NCBI GenBank assembly: GCA_947034895.1 | Contig: OX344763.1 | Coordinates: forward strand, 71,009,093 to 71,073,092 | Source of the DNA: Rhytidiadelphus loreus | Taxonomy: Eukaryota; Streptophyta; Bryopsida; Hypnales; Hylocomiaceae | Direction of reading: 5' to 3' | Length of the DNA: 64,000 nt | In this document: piece after piece, positions 36,008 to 48,301 of the stretch | Layout: every line of letters begins with the position of its first letter | Numbering within the stretch: position 1 is the first letter of the stretch | Notes under the pieces: generated by a model | Told to the model about the DNA's origin: nothing | What the model saw: only the letters and a program-made list of their open reading frames with translations | The model's database searches: none | Made by a program: the position numbers and the translations under genes

Positions 36008-36098
36008 AAATTACCTCGGTCGTAGCTTGCGCTACATCTGCTCTTTCCGATTCCGCTTAGGCTTGACGGGACAAATCTCGAGCTCTTCTAGTCTCCAT

Positions 36099-37828
36099 GG
36101 CGCCAATCTGAGAAAGCTCCAACCACGTTCTTGACTCCAGGAGAAACAAGGGCGAGCATAATCTTCACTTAGTCGTCTATGATGCCCTATACCCGTGGCT
36201 ACTACGCCGTAAAGGAGGAGCCATTGTCCATTTGCAATTTCAGGATTTTGATCCCCAGGAGGTTCAGCGATGAATGGAATTTGAACTCCTACCTTGTCCG
36301 TCGAGTAGGCGGAACTCACACATGTGTCTTGGCACAAGTCCAATAATACATATCTCGGTCTGATATTTCTGAATGTACATGGGTTTTTGCTCTCTATTTT
36401 TATTATATTATCTCCGAAGTTACAAAGTTCACAGATCTCTAACCTTGGAGAGATAACTAAATTATTTGGACTAGGTATTTCATTTGTGCTCGTGTTCTGT
36501 ATAAAGACAACAATTTTCCTATAAAATATTAATCAATATCCTGAAAGACGATTTTGAATCCATGCCTGCTAAATATAATCCACTATGTGTATAGATTATA
36601 TAGACTATATGAATACAGTGAATAAACATTGGATGCATTAGAAATTATGTGTGGCATCAGAGATCTTTTAATATTAGTATGAAGACATCTAGAGACCCCA
36701 ATGAACATCATTTTTCCCAGACAGCTACGTGCAATGCTACGACAATACCTATTTCACACATAACTGCAAGCTCATATTGCAAATGGAAGTGGGATCATAT
36801 AAGGTACCTCAATGTTGCTATTGGTCGCTCGGACCGTGTCTTCATCTTGTGTTCTTCGTGAATAATGAGATGTGGAATTTGACTGCACATAGGAATCTAC
36901 TGTATTATTGCCTCCCGGCCTTTGCATGGATTCTACTTCTTCTACTATAGTAGATGGTATCACTCTCCGATTCTGCCTCCCTCTCTCCACGGCGCGTGCC
37001 ATTCTTGATCTATTTAACTCCTTCGGACTACTGAATAATAGCTTACGTTTCTTTCGCTTCACACTTTGACTACTACATGGAGGAGCATTTTTGCAAGGTG
37101 GCATCTATAGCAATCCCTACATATATATATTTCTCCCAGGACCAAAAGTGTGACATCTGAGGACCTGCAATCTCTGGAAGGAAATGGATGCGAATTCTTC
37201 ATGTTACAGTCTAATTATTCCCATTAGAGAAAGGGTTGGTATTCTCTCATTATATACTTTCACCACAGTGAGCATCCTCCATTGCATTTCAAGTTCTCAA
37301 ATATCATGTAGGTAATTATGGTCCACCATATCCTTTCTAATAATGAGATCTTGATTTCATTGTTTTCAAAAATTGTGTTAATAGACTGAGACTACAAGTA
37401 GTGAGTTAGTTCAACATATTCTGGAACTACTTCTCTTTTGGATCCCTTCATGATTTGATGACATGAAGGCTTCATCAACTCTTAATTACGAGTACGTAAT
37501 TGGTCATTACGTTTCAATGCTTAGAAATAGTGAATTGTAGTACTTACCATCCTCAATTTGTTTTTGTAATTACTGAAGGACATTGCAGATCTACTGCTAC
37601 GGAGATTTCCCTGTTAACAATTATTTAAATTGTACCTTGGAGATCTGTGTGTGCAATCTTTCTGGCACAACTGTATAGAACAAATTTAGAAGTGGTAGAT
37701 TAGCAACTGAATTCAAATTTGAATTCGGATTTAGGGTTCCTATTTCCTTTGTACTCTATAAGTGGAATAGGGCAGCACTTCTACATAATAACGTCATTTC
37801 TATTCACTGCATAGTAGTTTCAAATTTA
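36099..37828. other. Intergenic region between divergent cargo genes
   Basis: Separates the ParB-methyltransferase-like gene (minus) and the transposase gene (plus), so promoters of both may lie here. A minus-strand open frame at 37104-36803 (MPPCKNAPPC, VKRKKRKLLF) ends at a plausible GTACCT donor and could be an exon of something, but nothing else supports it. The frame at 36343-36032 overlaps the first methyltransferase exon in another frame and is not supported. Confidence 0.4.
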
Positions 37829-40800
37829 GTGCCTTCTAGTCATAGTATCCTGATGGCGTTTGTAAGAGTTGATGGTCATGAGGTTCCCCTCCTTCTTTGC
37901 CTGAATAATATTGGTGTAGCTATTGTGTCTAGTGACCTCCTTCATGTTCGATATGGTTTCTTGGAGTCCTCCATCTATGTCGAGGAGGAGATATATTCAG
38001 AGGCCGGAATACTTCTTCAGTCGATTCTAATGTCCAGGATTAGCAATGAGCATGGATATGAGTGGAATTTACCATCGGGTCATTATCGGTCTTTTGGTCT
38101 ACCCTCAAAGGTTATGGACGCTTCTATTGAGATCCTTATTCCCTTATCTGATGCATCTACAGCTCAAGCTCCTATTTTTAGAGCCGTTAAATGTGAGCCT
38201 GTATGCCCTTCTGCCTCGGATGATCCATTCAGTCCTGTCAATGTCTACCCCTCTGTACGAGAGTTTTTGAGTCCAATCGTCGAGTTATCAAGCGATTCGG
38301 AAGGAGGGCCTACAAATTTTGGTCGTCAATCATCTAATTCTTGTGCGCTCGATGCTACAATGATGGTCGAGACAACCCAATTTGGCGGTGCGCGTGATAG
38401 TAGTGCAGGGAGTTCGTTTTTATCACGCCTACTTCTTTATCCGACAGATAGTCAATGTCCTAGTGTGATGCAGTGCCTTCGCAAATTGGCACTTATGAGA
38501 GGATGTAGAAACGAACTTGCTAATCTCGATTTTGCGTCAGTCGATTACCAAAAAGTCCAGTTTCTTCCGACTAGTTTTGATGGTGACATTGTCTTTGAGC
38601 TCCCACCATGTCATTCCTCGACTTCTTCTAGTTGTTCTAAGACAATGGGGGGCATGGATAAACGTTACGACGGTCATTTATGGTGCCGTACTATGACCTC
38701 AAATATCCACAATGATTTCAGGCTAAAGTTTAGAAAGGCATCTTGTGTTGGTCATTTGGCATGCCTTAACCCTTCTTGCGATTACCTGAAGAGATGCTCC
38801 CATAGAAACGAGACAAAGTGGTTAGGTAACACAAACATTCCATTCCATGTAGGATCGACTCCACCTAAGGACTCTACTGTTGTCTGCAAGGTGTGCAAGG
38901 TTTCACCTACTTGTGTCAATTTCTTCGATGGTAGAATTTACTACGTTGTAGGTCCCAACCAAATGACACGAGCCTGCATCCATCTAGCATCTCACAACCA
39001 CCTAGTGGCCGATGGTCTATGTCAAGATTCTGTGGATACCATTTCACAACTCATTGCAAAAGAAGTATGCAAGATCCCTACTGCTAAAACATTGTCCATT
39101 ACTTTGGCTGCTAGCAAGGAGTTTTTAGACACGTTCTTAGTGCACTCGAACGAAGGTCCAAAGGAAATGCTTCATGGAAAGGCACTTGAAGCAGTTATGG
39201 ATAAATTCCAAGTCCTCAGTTCTCCAAACGTTAGAAATATTATTGCCTCTTTTCATAGTTCTGGAGTCGGAAGAGGGGAGATTGACCGCATACTTGCAAT
39301 GAAAAAGCAAGCTAAGATTGAGTTTATTCATGATAGTGTGTTTCCTAGGCAAGGTCAAGATAAAGTGTACCTTTTTTAAATGCTTGTGGATGGACCTGGT
39401 AGCGGTGTTGATCTCGTGAAGAGGATGCAACCAAGGGGAGATTTGTCAAATTCGTGGTTGATGTTTGACCATATGAAACGGGTGAAAGGGTGGACCACCA
39501 TCGCCTGTCACGTATATGATCCTATCTTCTGCAAAGTGATGACAATTGCAGTCTGTGACATGCAGTCGGAAGATACTGAAGGGCAAGTCATTATGTAGAG
39601 GTGTCTGAACAGGGTAATGGAGAAGAATGGCTTGCTGAATCTGAACTTTAAAGGCTTCATGGCGGACAGTGCCCAAGCCAACTGGAATGCCGTCCGCATT
39701 GTTTATGGATCGGGCGATGCTTCTGTCAAGATGATTGACAAAGAGCACACATGCCTCTTTCATTGGGCTACGTCGATGAAGCAACACACAGAGCAACTAA
39801 TTAAGCATGAATTGCAATGTCAACATGTGAAGCTTTGTAGGGACTACAAAGACGCGGACCCTGGAGGAAGCGGAGAACAAGTACCTTCAAATCAAGGCAT
39901 GGTGGTATTCATTTGGTGTTGCATCTGCCAAATCTCTGAAGGAGCTTGAGCTTTGGCTAGCATTTTGGCACTTCAGATATCGCCAGTGGGGTGGCTTCAT
40001 GGAAACAATGAGTTTTTGTTTTTTCTTCCTCTGAGTTTATTGTCCTTGAAAATGCTTTCCTTCTTTTCATCTGTTTAATGACTTTTGAAGTCTAATTTAC
40101 CAAATTTCATTCCTGTAGGATTTATCAATCGAAGAATTGGCGGACATTCCGTCTTGCAACCTATCCAAGACTGTTCACAACAAGTGGCTACAAATGTCTG
40201 GCAAGCGTGGGACAGATCTACATGTTGCAACATGTGACGATTGGGTTCGCGCTTTTATGCAAATGACCAACTATCGGGTGTATCTCAATGGTGGGCGATT
40301 TGGGCATGGACCATCTCGAGTAGACTTAAAGTTGAAGAAGGCCGTTGCATCTATGGACGGCAAACGAATTACCGATGCCTTATGTAGTATGCCAGGGGCG
40401 GAGGCAGTTTGTACACGAGTTCCTTACTTAGAAGGAGAAGAAGTGTTCGAATCAACCAAGCGGGCGTTGGATGTACCTATTGGATCTGAAGGAGATTCGC
40501 ATCATCCTGACAAGATTAATTACTCACACCCGCGAGTGCATACAAGATTTACAAATGTTCCTATCTGTGATGTGCAAGACGATACCACCCGGATGCCTCA
40601 TGTCAAGCACGTGCTTGAGACAGACTGTGACACTTCGCTTTGGCACATAGCCCACATCTCTGTAAAATCCAAGAGGAAGTGCCATGCCAATCAGTTTGAG
40701 ACGGAGTTGAAGTGCAAGATGAACATTGTCCGAGGCTCTAAAGCTACTGCCGCTCCGCTGTATAAAGGGCAGAAGCATGAGTACAAAGGTACAAGGGTGG

Positions 40801-41492
40801 AAACAGATGAGTTCTGGTTTTGTCCAGACGATATCAAGCGCTGTGTGATGGATCCGAGGAGGTCTCATATTCTGTCTCGACCGGAAATCCCTGAGTTCTG
40901 GCCAGTGATGATCGGTACTGCCCTTACTTCTGATGAGATCATTTTGTTTGAAGAAGCCGGGTTTCGCCTCCAAGAAAGACAATCCTTGTCTCCTCGACGA
41001 TTGTTCACGTCCTCAAAACTATTTGAGGTTGTCGAATGGAACTACGCAAGACCACCTCATGCAGACAAGCCTCCGTGTATTCGCAATAGCAAAAGCATTT
41101 GCAGAAATGAAAAGGCTCCTATAGATGAGCACCGTAACCAATGGGAGGGTGCCCGAAATGTTACCGGAAACATTCTTGGAGTAAACATCTTGCCATACCC
41201 AGGCCTTGGAGCTGTCATCACTCTCCAATCAGGCGTTGAACCTGAGTACAAGGTGTATCGGATCACCCTTTCTAATTTCCCATCGTGCACTTGTCTTTAT
41301 TTTAGTGGTATGGTGTCTGCATCCATTGGTAAGCGAGGCAAATACGTTAATTGCAAACATCTATATTATATTTTTAGATACCTATACAAGGTTGACTGTA
41401 AGATCGATAAGTTCATCCACGCCCCAAGCCTCAATATGGACGAAGTGATGAAACTTCTTGAAAAGGCAAGAATGATTAGAATTTGCGAGTAG
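37829..41492 (+). pseudogene. Mutator-like transposase with SWIM zinc finger
   Basis: The frame from 37829 encodes an N-terminal region with a zinc-binding block (LACLNPSCDYLKRC; VCKVCKVSPTC), then HDSVFPRQGQDKVYLF and a TAA at 39377. The same frame goes on with GWTTIACHVYDP, a TAG at 39596 (probably ancestral Trp), GFMADSAQANWNAVRIVYGS and EHTCLFHW, the MULE RNase-H-like region. A one-base frameshift near 39857 leads into TLEEAENKYLQIKAWWY. An intron follows; its acceptor TGTAG is at 40118, but the donor near 40011 is unclear. The second exon (40119-41492) is fully open and carries a SWIM finger: CTC ... NCKH near its end. The gene mobilises MULEs by binding terminal inverted repeats; this copy is inactive. 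Confidence 0.75.
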
Positions 41493-43380
41493 TTGTTTAC
41501 TACAACTATGTAGAATGGCTTCAACATAGACTTTAATGTTGAACTGATACATTTATCCGTTTTATTTAAATGTACTCCATGTTGTGGGTGAGGGTGTTCT
41601 ATCTACCATTCTTTGAATTGATATCCATGACACTTGTTCTTGCAATATTTTTCTTCCCAAGTCCAATGTGAATACTAAATATAGTATATACATGCCTTTT
41701 TATCAGGAAAAATTTTCTAATCAAGTTATGAAACTGTGAATGTTAACGTGAATTTTCTCCCTAACCAAAAGAAATTCAATTTTTTTTCCCTTCCTTTTAG
41801 ACCTGAAGTTTTTGATTGTTTTCCAGAGATGTTTTCCCTTTATAGTCGTCTCGGTAACGAGAGGACAGTTCAAGTTGTTGTCTTCTATAGCCAAAACAGA
41901 ATATTTGAGCATGAATAATATATATCTTTATATGTATATGATTTTTAATTTTTTTTAATTTTCTGGGCCCAAGCCTATGACTTGAGATTGTTCACATAGA
42001 ACTTGACCGTTCAATATGCATCTCGGTGGCGAGAGTATAGTTGAGACTGATGTTTTATACATCAGAAATTAACAAATATGATACTGATGTTCATCCACTT
42101 TTGGTTAATTTTGGCCCTTTTTTTTAAGGCCACGGGAATTAACCTTGAACACGATGCCACAAAGAATAACTTTTTTAGGTCAACAAATGAAGTTGCCACG
42201 TCATATAATTAGGGATCCACGTCACCCGTGGCCATTCATAAAATGACATGTAGCCCTTTCATAAAAAAAAATTATATTCATAAAGAAGACCTTGAGTCCT
42301 GACCCCATAAAATTGATAAATGAATTTCAGAAATTCCAGTTTCAATTCAACAACTTGGCAAAATCTTAAATTTGAAAAGCAATGGTCTTGCACAATGGTG
42401 TGTGTTAGTCAATTGCTTCACAAATTTGAGATGTCAAGTTATTCCATGCAAATCCTCTTATATGATCTCATGTTGTATTTGACAATGGTTATGGGATATT
42501 TCAAGGTTAGAGTTTCCATCTTGAAGTCAGCCGTTTACATGGCTTAAGTAAGGAAGTCAAATTGTGAACCCAACCCTAACCCCTACAAAAGGTCCTTGAG
42601 ATAGACCCGTACTAATAGGTCCACGATTTTAGGGCCCCAAATTTTTTTTGGTAGATCAAGGAATTGCCGCATGATTTTTGAGGAGATGGGAATTTTTTTT
42701 ATAGGAGCCTAAAATTTGCAACAATTTCAAAAAACATCCTTGGGCTCACAAAATATATGCTCACAGCTCCAAAGCTCGCGCTTTTAAGCTCACAAACTAG
42801 TATCGTTGAATGTTTTGGAATCTATTTTCAATTTAATATTTACAATCCATATTTGGCAGAATCTTAGAAATAAATTAGTTTTGATTTGCAACAAATATAT
42901 GGTGGAAAAATAAAACTTCTTTTCCATTTGATTTAAGATTCTGAATGGCAGCAACTAGTTTTCGAATGGCATCAAGTCAAATAAAGAAAAATATCAATTC
43001 TTCATCAAACATATTGTGGTGCTTTTTTGTACAAAGACTACTTTTAATACGTTTTTAATTTTTTGTGGAGGAATATTTCATATGTGCATGGCTTAAGATC
43101 TTAGTGACATGTTCGAAAAACCTCCTATATACTTAATGACTGATCTACAACAATTAATTCCTCCCTCACAATCATTCACTAGTCACAAACATCAATCCTA
43201 AATCCAAGTACACAAAGCACAATTCAATACTCTAAGTTCTCAAAAGTACAATGGAGCATTCCCAAAAATGCATGGGTCTAACGTACATACACCCCACCAT
43301 TCCGACCCACCATCCACCGTTCTGACCCGATGTCCATTCCTTAAGCCCGCCGTCCGGCCTTCTGACCATCCGTCCGACCC
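41493..43380. other. AT-rich non-coding DNA
   Basis: No gene seen. TCTCGGTGGCGAGAGTA near 42020 resembles the start of the 95-bp array unit at 35160-35690, suggesting the array unit exists elsewhere in this element. Confidence 0.45.
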
Positions 43381-45095
43381 TCTGCTGACCGCAGTAAAAT
43401 GTCTTAAAACATCATTTTTAGACCTCTTTTACGCATAGTAAAATGTCTTTTTTCAAAAAACTTTGAACTAAAAAAACGTTGGAAATGAAGCCAAGTTCCA
43501 CCTCCAAGAATCCGTTTTAAGTTTCAACCTCCAACAAAAAGTTATGGACCATTTTTTAAGGCTATGTTTGAAAATGGCCAAAAAAACGCCGTCCTCTCCT
43601 CCGACTCCCATCCACCCATCTCACCATCCAAAGGACCCTTTGAGTATCCAATCCGCCATCCGCCCTTCCCACCCGCCGTCCGCTCCTCCGACCCACTGTC
43701 CGGCCCTTTGCCGACCGCAGTAAAATGTCTTAAAACATGATTTTTAGACCTCTTTTACGCATAGTAAAATGTCTTTTTTCAAAAAACTTTGAACTACAGA
43801 AACGTTGAAAATGAAGTCAAGTTTCACCTCTTAGAATCCGTTTTAAGTTTCAACCTTCTAGCAAAAAGTTATAGACCATTTTCTAAGGCTGTTTTTGATA
43901 ATGGCCAAAAAAACGTTGTCTTCTACTCCTCTCCTCCGACCCCCCGTTCGCCATCTAACCACTCGTTCACCTATTGTACCCTCCATCCAACTGTATTGTA
44001 CTGATGAATTTTAAAAAGTACAGATTCGCTTTTCAAGGCTTCTATTTAATACTACAAAGTAAAAAAGGACCCTTCGAGTCTCCAATCCGCCATCCGCCCT
44101 TCCCACCCGCCGTCCGACCCTCTGCCGACCGTAGTAAAATGTCTTAAAACATGATTTTTAGACCTCTTTTACGCATAGTAAAATGTCTTTTTTCAAAAAA
44201 CTTTGAACTATAGAAACGTTGAAAATGAAGTCAAGTTTCACCTCCAAGAATCCGTTTTAAGTTTCAACCTTCCAACAAAAAGTTAAGGACCATTTTTTAA
44301 GGCTATGTTTGAAAATGGCCAAAAAAACGTTGTCTTCTACTCCTCTCGTCCGACCCCCTGTTCACCATCTAACCACTTGTCTGTCTATTGTACCCTCCAT
44401 CCAGCTGTATTGTATTAATGAATTTTAAAAAGTACAAATTCGCTTTTCAAGACTTCTATTTAATACTACAAAGTACAAACATCGTATATAGCATTTATGT
44501 ATACAAAAGAAGGATAATCCAAGCTAAACTTTCACACATTGAAATATGCACTATAATTGTTATACCTTAAACCCTAAATCCTAGATCCTAGACCCTAAAC
44601 CTTGAATTTTACATTAGTGAACAAACACATTGCTTTAATGTGCAAAATATGTTTGACTTCTTATTCCCTTAAAATGTGATTATCATGATGCACTACATAT
44701 GGATTTTTGCATAGTTCATAAGCTTATTCATATATGTTGTCAACATGTTCTTGGTATTTTCTACATCAATTATGATGTGCCAATTTACAAATGTCAAACA
44801 TACAATTATAATTTGAAGTTTTTTTTCTTTAAATTTTGTTGTAAAATGCATTAATAATTTGAAACATCAAAGTATACATAGTACAAGCAATTATATTATT
44901 TTATAATTGTATTACAAGATGCTACAAAAAATGCTTTAAATATTTTAATGTAATTTAATGTTGTTTAAGATTAAATATTGCATTTATACAACAAAAATAT
45001 TATTGAAGTTATTTTCCTACACCCTTATACCTATAAATTGTAAATCGTCAACTATATATCTCATATGAAAAATATTGGTGCTTGAATAGTTTAAA
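43381..45095 (+). repeat. Left arm of a large inverted repeat (foldback)
   Basis: Inverted at 46115-47735 with high identity. It carries three tandem copies of the ~350-bp AAAATGTCTTAAAACATG repeat separated by GTCCGACC-rich minisatellite, then AT-rich DNA with a CCCTAAA-like motif near 44570-44605. The matched small open frames on both arms (44388-44570 and 46651-46833) are symmetry products, not genes. Confidence 0.85.
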
Positions 45096-46114
45096 ACATA
45101 ACCGACCTTTGTCGAACATGAATACATGATGGCCCCTCATATGATCCCTTCAACACTTTTGGGTTCCTTATTTTTACTTAAGAAGATTGAATTGATCATT
45201 ATTTAATTAGACAAGAGATTTTATTGCAATTATATTGTGGGAGATCTAGCATGCTTGGTTAATTATATATATTACTAAAAGTCAAACTATATAGTTTTTC
45301 GTCTTTTAATCCAATCGATATTGTATTCTTCAAGGTTTTAAATTACGGAATTTTCTATAAAATCATTTGTAAATGCATTATTTTATAGTGTTTCTACAAT
45401 TCTTTGGTGATAAGTTTGCGGTATACATTTATATTTCTATTTGTACTAATTTCTTTGGTTTTGTTAATTTATATTGATAGTAGTATTGAATTTTTGGGGG
45501 AAAGTTAAAAGACTATTTTTTGAGATGATGTCTAATATTTGTAAAGATATTGAGATACTTTTCTAAATTTTTAATGGCAAATTCTTTGTATGGTGAAATA
45601 AAACTCAATAGTTTGTAAACTAGAATTTTGTAGGATTAGGAGTTTATATATTTGTCACATTATCTGATTGTCAAAATTTGAATGTCAAAAATATTTAAAA
45701 AACTTATTTATCAAATGTAGTTTAATAAAAAATGTTGGCAAACATAATGTTTTTCAAATGAAAGAAATAATGGAGATGAAAAGAAACATTTTCCCTGACA
45801 TTTCTAGTCTTTACTTTATATAAACAAATAGCCCTTTGAACTTTTTTTTTTAGTGTTTATTCTTAGCAATTTAAAAAATCATAGAATCTAGTGTGATAAA
45901 GAACAAAAAATATATTAAAATGATTCCAAATTTTTTGAAGATGTTTCAAAAAATAAACTAATAATATAAATTATTAAATCACAATTGCACATGTCACATT
46001 TACAAAAAGATGAACTGAAAACATCATTATTGATGTATAAATACATTACAAATATATATTAATGAGGGTCATCATAGTCATATACAAAAAATCATCACAT
46101 TTGAAGGTTGATTA
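45096..46114. other. Loop between foldback arms
   Basis: About 1 kb of very AT-rich DNA with no gene, separating the two inverted arms. Confidence 0.6.
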
Positions 46115-47735
46115 TATTTTAAACTATTCAAGCACCAATATTTTTCATATGAGATATATAGTTAACGATTTACAATTTATAGATATAAGACTATAAGGGT
46201 GTAGGAAAACAACTTCAATAATATTTTTGTTGTATAAATGCAATATTTAATCTTAAACAACATTAAATTACATTAAAATATTTAAAGCATTTTTTGTAGC
46301 ATCTTGTAATACAATTATAAAATAATATAATTGCTTGTACTATGTATACTTTGATGTTTCAAACTATTAATGCATTTTACAACAAAACTTAAAGAAAAAA
46401 AACTTCAAATTATAATTGTATGTTTGACATTTGTAAATTGGCATATCATAATTGATGTAGAAAATACCAAGAACATGTTGACAACATATATGAATAAGCT
46501 TATGAATTATGCAAAAATCCATATGTAGTACATCATGATAATCACATTTTAAGGGAATTAGAAGTCAAACATATTTTGCACATTAAAGCAATGTGTTTGT
46601 TCACTAATGTAAAATTCAAGGTTTAGGGTCAAGGGTCTAGGATTTAGGGTTTAGGGTATAACAATTATAGTGCATATTTCAATGTGTGAAAGTTTAGCTT
46701 GGATTATCCTTCCTTTGTATACATAAATGCTATATAGGATATTTGTACTTTGTAGTATTAAATAGAAGTCTTGAAAAGCGAATTTGTACTTTTTAAAATT
46801 CATTAATACAATCCAGCTGGATTGAGGGTACAATAGGCAGACGAGTGGTTAGATGGTGAACAGGGAGTCGGAGGAGAGGAGTAGAAGACAACGTTTTTTT
46901 GGCCATTTTCAAACATAGCCTTAAAAAATGGTCCTTAACTTTTTGTTGGAAGGTTGAAACTTAAAACGGATTCTTGGAGGTAGAACTTGGCTTCATTTTC
47001 AACGTTTCTATAGTTCAAAGTTTTTTGAATAAAGACATTTTACTATGCATAAAAGAGGTCTAAAAATCATGTTTTAAGACATTTTATTGCGGTTGGTAGA
47101 GGGTTGGACGGGCCGACGGAAGGGCGGATGGCGGGTCGGAGGAGCGGATGGTGGGTGGGAAGGGCGCCGGGCGGATGGCGGATTGGAGACTCGAAGGGTC
47201 CTTTGGGTGGTGAGATGGGGTGGATGGGAGTCGGAGGAGAGGAAGGCGTTTTTTTGACCATTTTCAAACATAGCCTTAGAAAATGGTCCATAACTTTTTG
47301 CTGGAAGGTTGAAACTTAAAACGGATTCTTGGAGGTGGAACTTGGCTTCATTTTCAACGTTTTTTTAGTTCAATTTTTTTTGAAAATAGACATTTTACTA
47401 TGCGTAAAAGAGGTCTAAAAATCATGTTTTAAGACATTTTATTGCGGTCGGCAGATGGTCGGACGGGCCGTTGGAAGGGCGGACGGCGGGTTGCAAGAGC
47501 GGTTAGCGGGTCGGAGGAGCAGACAGCAATTTTTTGGTCATTTTCAAAAACAGCCTTAGAAAATTGTTCATAACTTTTTTTCGGAAGGTTAAAACTTGAA
47601 ATGGATTTCTAGAGGTAAAACTTGGCTTCATTTCCAACATTTTTGTAGTTCAAAGTATTTTGAAAAAAGACATTTTACTATGCTTAAAAGTGATCTGAAA
47701 ATCATGTTTTATGTCTTTTTACTGCGGTCGGACAC
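46115..47735 (-). repeat. Right arm of the large inverted repeat
   Basis: Reverse complement of 43381-45095. It begins AAACTATTCAAGCACC, passes a TTTAGGG-like motif near 46620-46650 and ends with three tandem repeat units. The left arm has an extra ~190-bp internal duplication near 43940-44130. Confidence 0.85.
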
Positions 47736-48292
47736 AGGACTAAGAAGATTGCAATCTTTAGAGATGTCCCATAGTTGGAGTTTTTGTCCAAATTGGATGT
47801 ATTATATACCATTGAAAAGCTATGAATGATATCTTTCCAATGGTATATTATGGTGCACATGAATGTGGACAGAGCGTCTGATGGTCAGGCATTTGACTAG
47901 ATGAGCGAACGGTATCGATTCATGTATTTTGTTGTCCACTCGTCCGTCCGCACCGACTGCAAGGCCGACCTCGTGGCCATTCGCATGCCTGGTCGATCGC
48001 GTGGCCGTCCGCCCTGTCGACTTCATGGCTATCCGCCACTCCGCCCAGCCGACCGCATGTACGTCAGTCCGTCGGAAATCTCAGTCGGCTTGTCCGCTCT
48101 GTGGTATCCGTCGAAAGTTTTGGTCGGCTCGTTTGCGATTTGCCCGTCCACTCGATGCCGTCAAAAGTTTTGGTCGTCCGCCCGTCTAGCTGTCAGATGG
48201 TAGTCACCGCTAGGTATGTCAAAAGACGTCCTAGGGTTAGCGCCCGCGGACTCTAGACGTCCAGCCTCACGCCTGGACGCCTTGTCAACCCT
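47736..48292 (-). repeat. Right terminal block of the 19-kb element
   Basis: GC-rich words (CCGTCCGCACCGAC, GGCCGTCCGCCC) lead to the terminal GTCAACCCT at 48284-48292. Read inward from the right, AGGGTTGACAAG and GCGTCCAGG match the left end AAGGTTGACG ... CGTCCAGG. Similarity is at the word level rather than base by base. Confidence 0.65.
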
Positions 48293-48301
48293 ATTGCCAA
48301 G

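Larger units (their letters stand above)
30615..36098 (-). pseudogene. ParB-like domain / DNA methyltransferase-like gene, 11 exons
   Basis: Exons, 5' to 3': 36098-36015, 35087-34417, 34305-34116, 33992-33798, 33626-33411, 33273-32984, 32889-32214, 32075-31728, 31635-31359, 31172-30965, 30876-30615. All introns are GT-AG. The exons sum to 3417 nt (1138 codons plus stop) in one frame, starting in a good context (GCCATGG). Around residue 200 is LFLCDGNHRR, as in ParB/sulfiredoxin-fold domains. Residues about 640-695 are Lys/Glu-rich, with KKRKVED as a candidate nuclear signal. Near 797 a hydrophobic strand leads to VVDVPKG at the DPPY (motif IV) position, and near 975-985 is VLDCTASTG at the SAM-binding motif I position, followed by RRHIVALEAD. 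Motif IV before I is the beta-class order. Both catalytic motifs deviate, so activity is doubtful. Six in-frame stops occur. ParB plus N4/N6 methylase is a known prokaryotic/phage architecture. Confidence 0.7.
29182..48292. mobile_element. 19.1-kb Mutator-like composite element with cargo
   Basis: The insertion divides LTR-like copy 3. Flanks ACTGCCGAG (29173-29181) and ATTGCCAAG (48293-48301) form a 9-bp duplication with two transitions, the size typical of Mutator-like elements. The ends are inverted but imperfect: AAGGTTGAC and CGTCCAGG on the left, against AGGGTTGAC and CGTCCAGG read inward from the right. Both ends continue into GCGGACG-rich DNA and then a shared ~280-350-bp repeat in inverted orientation. 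Inside are a SWIM-type MULE transposase gene, a ParB-methyltransferase-like gene, a MITE and a foldback. Whether all cargo moved as one unit or accumulated by nesting is inference. Confidence 0.75.

Noticed and set aside
6077..41492. Alternative genetic code (TAG/TAA read as Gln)
   Set aside because: Many stops fit Gln codons, but others replace Trp or Tyr in aligned copies, TGA is also common, and normal terminators end several ORFs.
23228..46650. Telomere or interstitial telomere block
   Set aside because: CCCTAAA-like words are short and degenerate and occur inside AT-rich repeats.
44388..46833. Conserved 60-codon protein encoded twice
   Set aside because: The two frames are the arms of one inverted repeat, so their similarity reflects DNA duplication, not coding constraint.
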